A stretch of DNA of 64,000 nucleotides, from NCBI GenBank assembly GCA_037349105.1, contig JAYJMM010000100.1, positions 868,001-932,000 on the forward strand, written 5' to 3'. This DNA is from Limnomonas spitsbergensis. Taxonomy: Eukaryota; Chlorophyta; Chlorophyceae; Chlamydomonadales. The position numbers and the translations under genes are program-made. The notes under the pieces are model-generated. The model was not told the origin of the DNA. It saw nothing but the letters and a program-made list of their open reading frames with translations, and ran no database searches. Shown here one piece after another: positions 46,501 through 55,700 of this stretch (positions within the stretch are counted from its first letter, which is position 1; each line of letters begins with the position of its first letter).

Positions 46501-47401
46501 CCCACACACACCGCTCCCACCCATGATCTTTCCTCCCTTGATCTTCCCTCCCTCAATCAATCCCCTCTCACCTGGGGTTCCCATGCCTGCAGGTGGCCCA
46601 AGGGAGCCTTGACAGGTGCGGCCCGCGAGGTAAAGACCCTGAAGTCGTGTTGGTTGACCAGCCACAGGCGACGAATGCGCAACGGACAGGCCCTAGTATA
46701 GCATCAGACAAGCTGAGAAGAGGGAAAGCCTGCACTGCTGTAGATGCGCTCAGTCTTCCCCATAATCCATATATTGTGCAAGTGTGAGTGATAAAAAAAC
46801 ATTACTGATTATTGATCAGCCTCGCCAGTCCCCACTTCAAAATCGGGGATTCGCGTTGAGTTTAGGCCCTGCCCTGGGGGCAACATCGCTGTAATTAGTT
46901 AATGCAGACCGTTGTCCAAGGGAAAGCACTTCAAATGCATATTAACAGGAAGCTGGCATAGCCGCCCGTGCCTCATTCAGTGTGCGGCATTCTTCATGTT
47001 TGTTACCACCGAGCGGCCACCGCTGGTCCGATGGGGGGGACCAAACCCTAAACCGGCCGATGGCCGATGGCTCAGATATTGCTCCACCAGCAGGCTCCCT
47101 CGGCCTGAGTCCGAGAGATATGTAGCTGAATCGTACCTCAAGTGTGCTAACAAACTAAGTAATAGCAGGCAGTCCCAACCAATGCTTATTTTATCCAGTG
47201 CGGGTCTGCCTTCAAAGGACCGACCCGGAGGTAGCTGAAACGTAGCTAATAATGTAGCGGAGCCCTGAAAAAGGAAAGCCTGCGCTGCACCCACCTGGCA
47301 GAGACGCTGGAGAGCGTGGTGGCCCTGGCGATGCTCCGGGATGCCGTACGCTGACGAGCGCTCAAAAGCATCCAAGCTTTACAGCGCACACCTGGCATCA
47401 T
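24698..47401 (-). CDS. Large unresolved gene: organelle-targeted-looking N-terminus, membrane exons, giant repeat-filled introns
   Basis: Several exons on one strand look like one gene, but phases are not all reconciled. Exon A 47401-47295 and exon B 46692-46572 join through AG|G and encode MLLSARQRTASRSIARA..., an Arg/Ser-rich, acid-poor leader like a mitochondrial or plastid transit peptide, ending LGHLQAWEPQ. Exon C starts at 45944 (phase 0) and is acidic (GSDDDGDSGDSSYDDNDEND); its end is uncertain. Exon D 45106-45043 encodes DWWRPAGTWKPAVELECKFV. Exon E 40029-39889 follows in phase. Exon F 38785-38677 encodes a membrane helix (VVFVWLNIACVAAHLLMLAH). Exon G from 25535 starts WTRFYQAATTARGYCVW. 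A C-terminal helix-bearing segment stops at 24698. At least one exon is missing between E and F, and there is a frame change inside 24970-25230. I do not recognise the family. It could instead be two genes, or partly decayed. Confidence 0.4.
25620..25770 (-). repeat. GTAGCTGAA-family repeat, fragment
   Basis: GTGACCCAAACGTGGACAGG and GGTGGCCAACGC match the body of the dispersed family. It abuts the distal end of the 39-bp array. Confidence 0.45.
25785..38690 (-). repeat. 39-bp minisatellite, about 330 copies, carrying an exon edge and splice donor
   Basis: The array is continuous over 12.9 kb. In the minus sense the unit contains GGGACATGGCTG, then GTGTAGGTCAGGGCAGTAC, then ATGCATAA. The first 12-14 bases match the end of exon F of the surrounding gene (AGGGATGTGGCTG at 38677-38689), so each unit repeats an exon end plus a GT. 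The unit is 13 codons with no stop, so three reading frames stay open for more than 4,200 codons, including the frame of exon F (repeat VGQGSTCIRDMAG). Variants show higher-order structure: a TAAACTGCTC-type unit recurs at 29841, 31089, 32181, 33585, 35379 and 36783, always whole numbers of units apart (32, 28, 36, 46, 36). Confidence 0.95.
38677..38785 (-). CDS. Exon F of the large gene: membrane helix
   Basis: Acceptor TTGTTGTGCAG, then GTGGTGAGCGCT, encoding VVSAEVVFVWLNIACV and AAHLLMLAHCMLMVQ, a single strongly hydrophobic span. Two donors are possible. CAG|GTGAGG at 38692 is the stronger motif but gives phase 0. GGCTG|GTGTAG at 38676 gives phase 1, which fits the GC-TGG start of the exon at 25535 and gives MVQVRDVAGWTRFYQ. 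Only the frame given here is open. Confidence 0.5.
38757..38970 (-). repeat. 80-bp tandem copies of exon F 5' edge
   Basis: Acceptor junctions GTGCAG|GTGGTGAG-like recur at 38785 (coding), 38865 and about 38945, each with the following GCTGAGGTGGTGTT and the same intron flank (CGGGGTCCTGATGTC on the minus strand). Spacing is 80 bp. Confidence 0.8.
39065..39425 (+). repeat. GTAGCTGAA-family repeats, two direct copies
   Basis: Copies at about 39065-39200 (GTGGTGGCCGCCTGG, GCGGTCTGGTGGGCACT) and about 39245-39425 (CTACAATTCAGC, CTAGTGCAG, CCAGTCGTGGCTGCCTGG). The preceding 38985-39035 is a run of CAGCTACAATT. Confidence 0.6.
39590..39815. repeat. Two diverged ~125-bp direct copies
   Basis: TGAATGCAGCTTTGC starts both copies (about 39585 and 39695), and each has CTGCCCTGGG or TGCCCTGGG, then CGTC-ACCAGC, then TTGCCCAAGG or CTGCCCAAGG. 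They may derive from an exon edge I could not place. Confidence 0.55.
39889..40029 (-). CDS. Exon E of the large gene
   Basis: Acceptor TTTAAAG and donor CCCAG|GTAAGC. In phase with exon D it reads TWDSTCPCACHPIQTEDLV then GIGQRMQSVDAWRRLRPQM and VLHSCANP. It contains three closely spaced cysteines and no hydrophobic span. The acceptor lacks a strong pyrimidine tract, so the 5' end is uncertain. Confidence 0.4.
40105..40130. repeat. TTTA microsatellite
   Basis: Several tandem TTTA/TTAT units in a row. Confidence 0.8.
40460..40705. repeat. ~37-bp G/T-rich tandem repeat
   Basis: About six units with GGGTTTTGTGAGATGAGGG followed by TTAAGTAAGGG. No coding content. Confidence 0.75.
40929..45077 (-). 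repeat. 90-bp minisatellite, about 46 copies, carrying exon D's 3' edge and donor
   Basis: In the minus sense each unit contains CCAGTTGTGGAGTTGGGGTG, CAAGTTTGTGCATG and then GTAATCTGGGGTG. This matches the end of exon D (CCAGCTGTGGAGTTGGAGTG, CAAGTTTGTGCCTG|GTAATC at 45043). The period is 30 codons and most units lack stops on both strands, which gives long open frames that I regard as passengers. A TAG-bearing variant recurs at 41579 and 43649, exactly 23 units apart, showing a block duplication; a 4-unit block is also repeated (41700 and 42060). Confidence 0.9.
45043..45106 (-). CDS. Exon D of the large gene
   Basis: Acceptor CTTAGTGTTCAG, 64 nt encoding DWWRPAGTWKPAVELECKFV plus P and one base, donor CCTG|GTAATC. 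Short, aromatic-rich and open only in this frame. The 90-bp array starts directly at its donor. Confidence 0.5.
45330..45760 (-). repeat. Degenerate copies of exon D 5' edge
   Basis: Minus-strand words such as TCTGCAGGCGCCCTGCTGGG and GACCTGTGCACCAGTTGC recur near 45350-45385, 45625-45650 and 45715-45745. They resemble the exon D acceptor region (GGCGCCCCGCTGGGACTTGG). Confidence 0.5.
45740..45944 (-). CDS. Exon C of the large gene: acidic linker (3' end uncertain)
   Basis: After CGCACACAG the phase-0 frame reads TGQRGRGNRQGGSDDDGD and SGDSSYDDNDENDTLHRHRL, then Gly-rich sequence, with a stop at 45738. The acidic, disordered composition looks coding. No donor that keeps phase with exon D is convincing. 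Confidence 0.4.
46040..46571 (-). repeat. ~150-bp tandem copies of exon B 3' edge and donor
   Basis: Exon B ends GGCTCCCTTGGGCCACCTGC...GGGAACCCCAG|GTGAGA at 46572. Downstream copies keep GGCTCCCTTGGGCCA, GGGAACCCCAG and a GT donor at 46420 (GTGAAA) and 46270 (GTGAGA). A fourth, decayed copy is near 46120. Confidence 0.85.
46572..47401 (-). CDS. Exons A and B of the large gene: putative transit peptide
   Basis: Exon A 47401-47295 starts MMPGVRCKAWMLLSARQ (a later Met at 47371 gives MLLSARQRTASRSIARATT) and ends GCCAG|GTGGGT. Exon B 46692-46572 begins after ATACTAG. The split codon is AG|G (Arg), giving SSVSARACPLRIRRLWLV and ending APLGHLQAWEPQ. The leader is rich in Arg, Ser, Ala and Thr with no acidic residue, typical of mitochondrial or plastid targeting. 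Confidence 0.5.
46985..47125 (-). repeat. GTAGCTGAA-family repeat
   Basis: GAGCGGCCACCGCTGGTCCG, GGACCAAACCCTAAACCGGC and GAGATATGTAGCTGAATCG. It lies in the first intron of the large gene; another fragment (GGAGGTAGCTGAAACGTAGC) follows at about 47195-47255. Confidence 0.65.
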
Positions 47402-48230
47402 ACGGGTCAAAGGATTGGATTTCAAGTCTCTACAACCCTTATTTCACACTTTCGTGAGTCTCTACACACGACGTATACCCACCCGATCCTTCATGGAAAG
47501 GTTGGAAGCTAGGGGCTTTGGGTTAAGCGCATCAATGGTAATTAATTGGGGTTAAGGTTAATTGTGCAGGGAGAGTACTGGTACCGGTAGTTGAAGGTTA
47601 AGGGTTTGGGGGCTTGAAATTTAGTGCATCAACAGGCCTTGATTAGCTTGATGGTATTGGAGTTTATGATTAGGGGTGAGGGCCACGAGTTTCAGGATAT
47701 TGACGGCCCTTGAATGGACTCACTCCCCTTGGACATGATCAGGTGGATGACCTGGTGTCGTTGAGCAGCACGACCTACAATCCTTTCCTAGCATGGCCTA
47801 TCTTCCTTTCCTTGCAATCTAGGCATGCTTACGACGGCTGGGATGGGCCAACAGGCCTGGGACTGCCGGCAGGCCTGGAAAGGGTGCCCGACTGCCAGCA
47901 GGCCTGGAACGGCCTGCCCGACGGTTGGAATGGGCCGGCAGACCTGGGACTGATGGTGATGGACACGCGAATGGCTGCATGTGGCGTTGAGGTGCTTGCG
48001 CTGGACGGCTTTGATTACGAAAACAGGTTTGATTGGGCAGGCTCTCTGAGGGCAAGATCAGATTGGCGACCTGGCATTTGAGCGGGCATGCCTTTGATGG
48101 GCAGCACAGCCTTCCTTCACTTGCAATGAATAGGCTTGCGGCGTTGCGAAGCACGGGTAGTCCTGGCTCTTTGCAGGATGGCGACAAGCAGATTTTCTTG
48201 CTTGCGTTGTTCCCTTCCCTCACCTTCGTA
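47402..48230. other. Spacer upstream of the large gene
   Basis: Probably contains the promoter of the minus-strand gene starting at 47401. A short array of GGGATGGGCC- and GCAGGCCTGG-type words lies at 47835-47950. Open frames on both strands here look non-coding. Confidence 0.45.
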
Positions 48231-49300
48231 AGTATTCTGTGATTCTTTGCCGGATTCAAACAGCCCACCCCCCTTGGATTGTTCCCCTCCCACGCCTCCC
48301 AACTATTTTGAGGATTCTTTGCAGGATGCAAACAGCCCCCCGCCCTTCGATTGTTCCCCTCCCTCGCCTTCCAACTCGTTTTGTGATTATTCACAGCGTT
48401 CAAATAGCCCACCCCCCTTGGAATGTTCACCTCCCTCGCCTCCCAACTCATTTGGTGATTATTCATAGCGTTCAAACATGCCATCCCCCTTGGATTGATC
48501 CCCTCCCTCGCCTCCCAACTCTTTTGGTGATAATTTGCAGCAATCAAACAGCCCACCCCCCTTACATTACTTGTTCCCCTCTCCTACCTCCCAAATCTTT
48601 TGGGGATTATTTGCAGCAATCAAGCAGCCCTCCTCCCTCCCTTAAATTGCCCCCTCCTTTACCTTCCAACTCTGATGACGTTCTTAATAGGATTCAATCA
48701 CCCCCATCTCGGATTGCCCCGTCCCTCACCTCCCCACTCTTTGGGAATTATTTGACACATTCAAACTGACCACCCTGCTGACCACCCTCCCTGTTCTTGG
48801 CTTGCCCCCCTCCCTTACATCCCAACTCCTCATCCTCATCAGGAACAGCTTTCTTCTCACCTCCCAATTTGTTTTGGGTTCTTTGCATGCCCCCACTTTT
48901 TGGATTGTTCACACTCCCGTACCTTCCAACTTTGGGGAGACTGTTTGCGGGATTTAAAAAGCCCCCCCTGCCCCTCGGCTTGTTCCACCCCTCAACTTCC
49001 CGCCTCCTAAACATCCTCAGTATCATTTAGCTCCTCACCACCCAATTCGTTTTGGGATCTTCGTGGCATTCAAACCCGGGGGAGCCCCTTGATTCAAACC
49101 CGAGGGATCCCCTAGTATATTCAAACAGCCACCCTCTTTCTAGATTGTCCCCGTCCCTCACCTCCCAGCTCTCTTGGTTTTTTCGCGTCATTCCAACAAC
49201 CCCCTCTATTTTAAAATGTCCCCCTCCCTCGTTTCCCAGCTTCCTTAGGATGCTTCATGGCATTGAAAGAGCCCTCCTCTTTTTGAATTCCCCACATCCC
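48230..49300. repeat. Degenerate ~59-bp C/T-rich tandem repeat
   Basis: Around 16 diverged units with CCCTCCCTCGCCTCCCAACT, TTTTGGTGATTATT, a short A/T block and CAGCCCACCCCCCTTGGATT. On the minus strand several units read GGGAGGCGAGGGAGG or GAAGGTGAGGGAAG, so they could have begun as exon-edge copies, but no parent exon was found. The 177-codon frame inside is a passenger. Confidence 0.7.
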
Positions 49301-49864
49301 TTACCTCATCAAGTGTGCATCAAGGGTGAAGACCTGAATGGCAGCACACAGAAATGGCCAGTGAGGCTTGTGTTGTGATAGTTATAGTCTTGGATACTAA
49401 GGCTGCCCGCGTGTTAAATAATAATGCCCATGGTACCGTATTGTTTCACTATGTTTGACAAGAGGGGTACCGATATTAGATACTTTGAACCGTTTGAAAC
49501 AGAGAGGCAATCGCCGATTTTCTGGTTAAAATGTACGAGCCGGGCACAATCTGGAATAAAGCTGGCGATGGCCAGAGAGGCGATCCAATGGCGGTGGCAG
49601 GCGGGAGGGTTGATACAGTGGAGAGAGTCAGACCTGGTGTCGACTGGGAAACCCATTGTGGTCTTGTACGGGATGGGAGGGTGAAGGTAAACGTAAAACA
49701 AACCGTCATAATTTCATCGTAATCGTCTTCATCACGATTACGATCATCCCCGCCATCATCTGGAATGATAGCAATAATATGGCAGTCGCCGCAGTAAAAG
49801 TGCTGTTTTTTGTGGGAGGTTCAGGGTTCAGGGTTTCAGGGTTGAGGGTTGAGGGTTTCGAAAG

Positions 49865-50010
49865 CGAGACCACCCTTAGGGTGCAGATGTGCGGACCTCA
49901 GTGGGCCGATAGGGACCAAACATTGACCGCCCTTAAGCAGCTGGGTTGCGGCGCCATGCCCCTTCGGCCGTAGGCCGTGATGCAGCTGAAGTGTGGCCGA
50001 ATCTCGATAA
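49865..50010 (-). repeat. GTAGCTGAA-family repeat
   Basis: AGACCACCCTTAGGG, GGGACCAAACATTGACCGCC and GATGCAGCTGAAGTGTGGCC. Preceded by TTCAGGGTTTCAGGG telomere-like words at 49815-49860. Confidence 0.6.
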
Positions 50011-50093
50011 AATAAAAAAGTGGCCAGTAAAGTGCACATTTATAAACCAAGTGTGGAAGCAAGCAAGCATGGCGGCCAGCATGCACCCGTACA

Positions 50094-50254
50094 TTGCTTG
50101 GATAATATCTTGAACTTGGATAATATCTTGAACTTGGATAATATCTTGAACTTGGATAATATCTTGAACTTGGATAATATCTTGAACTTGGATAATATCT
50201 TGAACTTGGATAATATCTTGAACTTGGATAATATCTTGAACTTGGATAATATCT
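50094..50254. repeat. 18-bp tandem repeat, about 9 copies
   Basis: Perfect repeats of TTGGATAATATCTTGAAC. The unit is 6 codons, so frames stay open on both strands. No sign of coding. Confidence 0.95.
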
Positions 50255-50312
50255 GATGATTGAATACCGGTAATATATTTTTCTAATCTTCAAAGAAAAT
50301 TGGAGAGGCTAA

Positions 50313-51050
50313 GGCACCTGCCCCAATGCAGGCTAAGGCACCTGCCCAAATGCAGGCTAAAGCACCTGCCCAAATGCAGGCTAAGGCACCTGCCCAAATG
50401 CAGGCTAAGGCACCTGCCCAAATGCAGGCTAAAGCACCTGCCCAAATGCAGGCTAAAGCACCTGCCCAAATGCAGGCTAAAGCACCTGCCCAAATGCAGG
50501 CTAAGGCACCTGCCCAAATGCAGGCTAAAGCACCTGCCCAAATGCAGGCTAAAGCACCTGCCCAAATGAAGGCTAAGGCACCTGCCCAAATGCAGGCTAA
50601 AGCACCTGCCCAAATGCAGGCTAAAGCACCTGCCCAAATGCAGGCTAAAGCACCTGCCCAAATGCAGGCTAAGGCACCTGCCCAAATGCAGGCTAAAGCA
50701 CCTGCCCAAATGCAGGCTAAGGCACCTGCCCAAATGCAAGCTAAGGCACCTGCCCAAATGCAGGCTAAAGCACCTGCCCAAATGCAGGCTAAGGCACCTG
50801 CCCAAATGCAGGCTAAGGTACCTGCCCAAATGCAGGCTAAGGCACCTGCCCAAATGCAAGCTAAGGCACCTGCCCAAATGCAGGCTAAGGCACCTGCCCA
50901 AATGAAGGCTAAGGCACCTGCCCAAATGCAGGCTAAGGCACCTGCCCAAATGCAGGCTAAGGCAACTGCCCAAATGCAGGCTAGGGCACCTGCCCAAATG
51001 CAGGCTAAGGCACCTGCCCAAATGCAGGCTAAGGCACCTGCCCAAATGCT
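50313..51050. repeat. 24-bp tandem repeat, about 30 copies
   Basis: The unit CAGGCTAAGGCACCTGCC then CAAATG varies mainly at one A/G position. It is 8 codons long and open in several frames (plus-strand MQAKAPAQ), producing frames of 269-313 codons that I treat as passengers. Confidence 0.95.
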
Positions 51051-51103
51051 GAACGATACTGTTATACGATCCAGCACGATAGAAGCTGGATTGTACCACA
51101 AAG

Positions 51104-51540
51104 GTAGCACGAATGTGCTACCATGCAAGGGTACATTTTTTGCCAGATCCTGCACTCCATGTAAATGTAGTGCTGCGCTATTACGTTGAATATGGATTAG
51201 CGTGTTGTTGTGTAAAGAGCCCAACCTTGCTCAGTACTGTCAGTGTCTTCTCAACACATCCCCTAGATACGATACGCTGTCCATTATATAGATGTACAGC
51301 ATGTACATTTGTATAGCCTTAGACTCAAAAGCATCCAGTGAAGCTACAGTATCTTGCAGTAACATTTGATGGTGCTCTCGGAGTTAAATGTGTGACTGGA
51401 ATAAAAAATGATGACAACATACATGTCCAATTTGTCACAGGCCAGGGTGAACCTGATGCTGTCGATGCACATGGTAGCACGATGCAGCATGATACGGCGC
51501 AATACGGCACAAATTCAGCCAGATTGTGCTACCATGTCGA
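51104..51540. other. Small inverted repeats with a GTAGCAC/GTGCTAC core
   Basis: GTAGCACGAATGTGCTAC at 51104-51121 is a short palindrome. ATGGTAGCAC at about 51472 pairs with GTGCTACCAT at about 51527. An 85-codon plus-strand frame (51338-51595) spans the second pair but has no recognisable features. Confidence 0.45.
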
Positions 51541-51594
51541 TGCTGACGATGCAGTTGCTGTTGGTTGGGACGCATCCACGCAACGCAGTGCTTG

Positions 51595-52050
51595 ACACAC
51601 GCAGCAGCAACAACAACAACAAGAGCAGTGGCAGCACTTGAGCACCCAGAGCAGCAGCAGCAACAGGATCGGAAGCAGAAGCACAAGCACAAGCAGCAGA
51701 AGAAGAAGACTGAATCACAGCAAGCAGCAGCAAACAGCAGGATCGGAAATAGAACCTGGAGCAGCAGCAGCAGCAGCAGCAGAGGAATCACAGGCAGCAG
51801 CATCAAGCAAGAGCAGTAGCAGCACAACAGCAGCAGCAACAGCAGAACAAAAAGCAGCACATGCAGCAGCAGCAACATGATGGAATCCTGGCTGTTGCAG
51901 TTGGTGGATGCATTGCTGCTCCTGCTCCAACTGCTCTTGCTTTTCCTGCTGCTCCTGCTGCTGCTGCTCTTCGTGCTGTAGCGGTACTGCATTGGTGCAG
52001 TCATGCTGACGCTGTTACATCGTCTTCTACTTTTGCTGGTGCTGCTGCTG
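51595..52050. repeat. CAG-rich tract followed by CTG-rich tract
   Basis: CAG/CAA triplets dominate 51595-51880 and CTG/TGC triplets dominate 51905-52050, in opposite orientation, so the region could fold back on itself. Long Leu- or Gln/Ala-rich frames on both strands are by-products. Confidence 0.75.
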
Positions 52051-52778
52051 GTGCAGTATTGCCAATGAAATTCTTTGGTCCAGGTGCTGGTACGTGCCAT
52101 GACTGCCCCCGCACCTGGCCTTCGTATCGTATGCTGCAAGGTGCATCTGATAGTTCGTGGAAGCACAGCACTTTGGAGGCCATATTGCCCTCTCGCTGTG
52201 TGCGTCGATGCTGTTGGGGCGATGATGGCATCGTGGGTGTCAGCACTGGTCTCAAGTCAAGCGGAGTGTCATCAGTTTTTTTTTGATTGACGTCGATGGG
52301 CTTTCGATGGCTGGTGTCACGTTTCATATCGGTATCAATGCTTCCCACTGTCACAATTTCGACGGATTATCGCGCAGCATGTAGCACTCTTGCGTCCGCG
52401 TCTGTGATAGGAACCCTAATCCAGGGGCCTATGTAAATCCGTCTAGGCTTCCCACCCCTCGAAAAATGCCAAGCAGCAAGTGTACTCGGTTTCGTGTGAT
52501 GTCACATTCATTGCGCAACATCAGCACCGTTATCCTCCAAATCCGCGTCCGCGGGTGTGGGTGCGGGTGCCCAGCCTGGAACCCCACTTCTCCAACCGCA
52601 CTGCTCCGAAACTGGAACAGGGCTTTCGCCTCGATGGGCGATCTAGGCGCATGGAGGGGGGAGCGTACGCAACCCGTGAGCCAACACGAAACCTGCATCC
52701 TTCTTATTTTTCTGACAGCCGCTGTTTTTGCATCATTGTTATACACGCCTGACCAACCTTTTCGCGTTTCGAGTTAGA

Positions 52779-55700
52779 ATGGGTGAGGAAGCTGGAGTGC
52801 CAAAACTCGCTTTTCACGCCTCGTGCACCCTCAGCCCGTTCTCATTGAAATTCGTCGCAGATTCTACTCTGAGGAAGGCGGTTCAAGATCGCATCCTCGT
52901 CGAGATGCTCGGCTCGGTCAAAGACTCGACCGGGGGCGGGTGGAAGGTACTTATACTCGACGACGTCACCACAAGGTGTGAACGAACTAAGGCTAACACA
53001 TGCCTTCGTGTCATAACTATCATGCAAATCTGCACCGTATCCACAAGTCGAAGCTGCCCTCCAGCTGCTGCAAAGCTGCCTGCATGGGAACCCTTCAGGT
53101 CCTGACCAGCATGCTTCCATGCAGGGACACCGCACTGCACACATGTCATAATGATGACACAAACCCGCTGCCCTGAGATACCTCTCTCGCTACCATGCAC
53201 CACCATGCATCGTCACACAACCCATGCGGCGTCAACCTTAGAGCCCCATGCTCCCTTGTTCGGCTTGCATCCGTCTCGTCCTCATTCCTAGGTGCCTTTC
53301 CACTACTTATTTATGCCTCTCACTGGTTTCATGTGCCATTACTGTCTGGCAGTTGCTGTCTGGCTGTTGTTGTCTGGCTGCGGCTGCTTGGCTTGCTTGT
53401 GAGTCTGCTCCAGCCCCACCCGCCTATCCATCACATACCTGTCCACCTCTGCAGGATTTGTCCATAGCCTACACCCTCATCCCGCCACCCACCCTCCCGC
53501 CCATGTATGGCTTCCCTGTCCAGTACCTACCCACCCAGACCCCTACCAGTCACACCCCTACAAGATCCTGTCCAGTGCTGCCAAGATGAATGGTATCCAG
53601 GACTGCACATACCGCCCGCCCACCCACCCACGAATGGCATAGCCCCCCCTCAGCCCAGCAGGATTTTGTCCATCGCTGCAAGGCGCGCCATATGCAGGAT
53701 TTGTACCCTCACCCTGCCCTCCCGCCCAAATATGCCATCCCTACTCATCCCTGTGGGTGGATGCAAAAACTCCATTTCATATTCGCATCTACGTTCTAAT
53801 TAAAAGCAAAAAAAACTTTGTAACAAATACTCGCTGCTTAACCGCCCCCCCCCACACAGCCCTACGAGATTTTGTTCATGGCCCCGATGATGAGCGATGT
53901 CCAGGACTGCACCCTCATCCTGCCCAGCTGTCCATGTATGGCATTCCTGTCCAGCCGACCCTCCTTTCACACCCCTGCAGGATCCTGTCCAATGCGGCTT
54001 CGATGAGCGATACCCAGGGCGACACCCCCATCCCGCCTGCCCGTCCCCACCCCGCCCAGGGCTGCAACCCCATCCCGCCTGCCCGTCCCCACCCCGCCCA
54101 GGGCGACACCCCCATCCCGCCTGCCCGTCCCCACCCCGCCCAGGGCGACACCCCCATCCCGCCTGCCCGCCCCCAACCCGCCCAGGGCGAAACCCCCATC
54201 CCGCCTGCCCGCCCCCAACCCGCCCAGGGCGAAACCCCCATCCCGCCTGCCCGCCCCCACCCCGCCCAGGGTGACACCCCCATCCCGCCTGCCCGTCCCC
54301 ACCCCGCCCAGGGCGACACCCCCATCCCGCCTGCCCGCCCCCAACCCGCCCAGGGCGAAACCCCCATCCCGCCTGCCCGTCCCCACCCCGCCCAGGGCGA
54401 CACCCCCATCCCGCCTGCCCGTCCCCACCCCGCCCAGGGCTGCACCCCCATCCCGCCTGCCGGTCCATACATGGCATCCCTTCCCATCCACCCAGGCACC
54501 CACCCCCCTTCACATCCCCGCAGGATCCTGTCTAATGCCGCTTAGATGAGCGATACCCAGGTGATCATCCCCATCCCGCCTGCCCGCCCATACATGGCAT
54601 CCCTTCCCACCCACCCAGGCACCCTACCCCCCTTCACATCCCCGCAGGGTCCTGTCCAATGCCCCTTATATGAGCGATACCCAGGGGAACATCCCCATCC
54701 CGCCTGCCCGCCCATACATGGCATCCCTTCCCACCCACCCAGGCACCCACCCGCCCACCCGCCCACACACGGCATCCCCCTCGCTCCCCCGTCCCCCTTT
54801 GTAAGAGGATAAATGCGATAAACAAAGTGTCCGATTACACAACTCGAGTTACCTTTTGCCGGAGTGGTAAAGCACTCAGTCTTTACACCCTTACAGGATT
54901 CTGTCCAATGCCGCAAAGATGAGCAATATCCAGGACTGCAACATCAGAGCCTGCCCGCCCGTGGAAATCAAATGTCTGGTACCCCCCCCCCCCGTCAAAA
55001 AAATGTACGCCCCCTCCCCTCACAACAGTATCTTGTCCAGTGCTGCCAAGATGAGCGATATCCAGGATGGCACCATCAGCATGCCCACCCGCCCGCCCTT
55101 GAAAACAAAATTGTATATCCCCCTTACGCCCCCCCTCCCCCTCTTGCAGCATCCTGTCCACTGCTGCCAAGATGAGCGACATCCAGGACTAACCTATGCT
55201 CCCCCTCCCATAGAAGCCAAATGTGCGCCCGCCCCCCCCCCCTCCCTCCTTACAGGATCTTGTCCAGCGCTGCCAAGATGAGCGATATCCAGGACTGCAA
55301 CGTGTCCGTGGTTGAGGACCTGCACAAGGACCGCGAGCCCCTGCCGCTGGCGGCGGTGTACTTCATGCAGCCCACCAGCAGGTAGCTGTGCAGCCTTTGT
55401 TGCCTGACAGTGCTTTTTTCAGGTTGCTTCAGCTACAATTCAGCTACAACCCTGCCTACGGGTGTGGCCTACGGCCTACCCCTGGCTTCAGCTACAACCC
55501 GGCCGTAGGGGCATGTGTGTGCTTCAGCTACAATTCAGCTACAACCCTGCCTACGGGCGTGGCCTACGGCCTTCCCCTGGCTTAAGCTACAACCCGGCCG
55601 TAGGGGCATGTGCGTGCTTCAGCTACAATTCAGCTACAACCCTGCCTATGGCTCATGTGTGTGTTCAGCTACAATTCAGCTACAACCCAGCCTACGGCTG

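Noticed and set aside
50290..51224. Frames of 269-313 codons in the 24-bp array
   Set aside because: Open in several frames at once; pure repeat with no flanking coding support.
51435..52166. 243-codon Leu-rich minus-strand frame
   Set aside because: Translation of the CAG/CTG tracts; low complexity, not supported as a gene.
53757..54549. Pro/Gly-rich frames on both strands in Sec1 intron 1
   Set aside because: Passengers of the 42-bp C-rich repeat (14 codons, stop-free).
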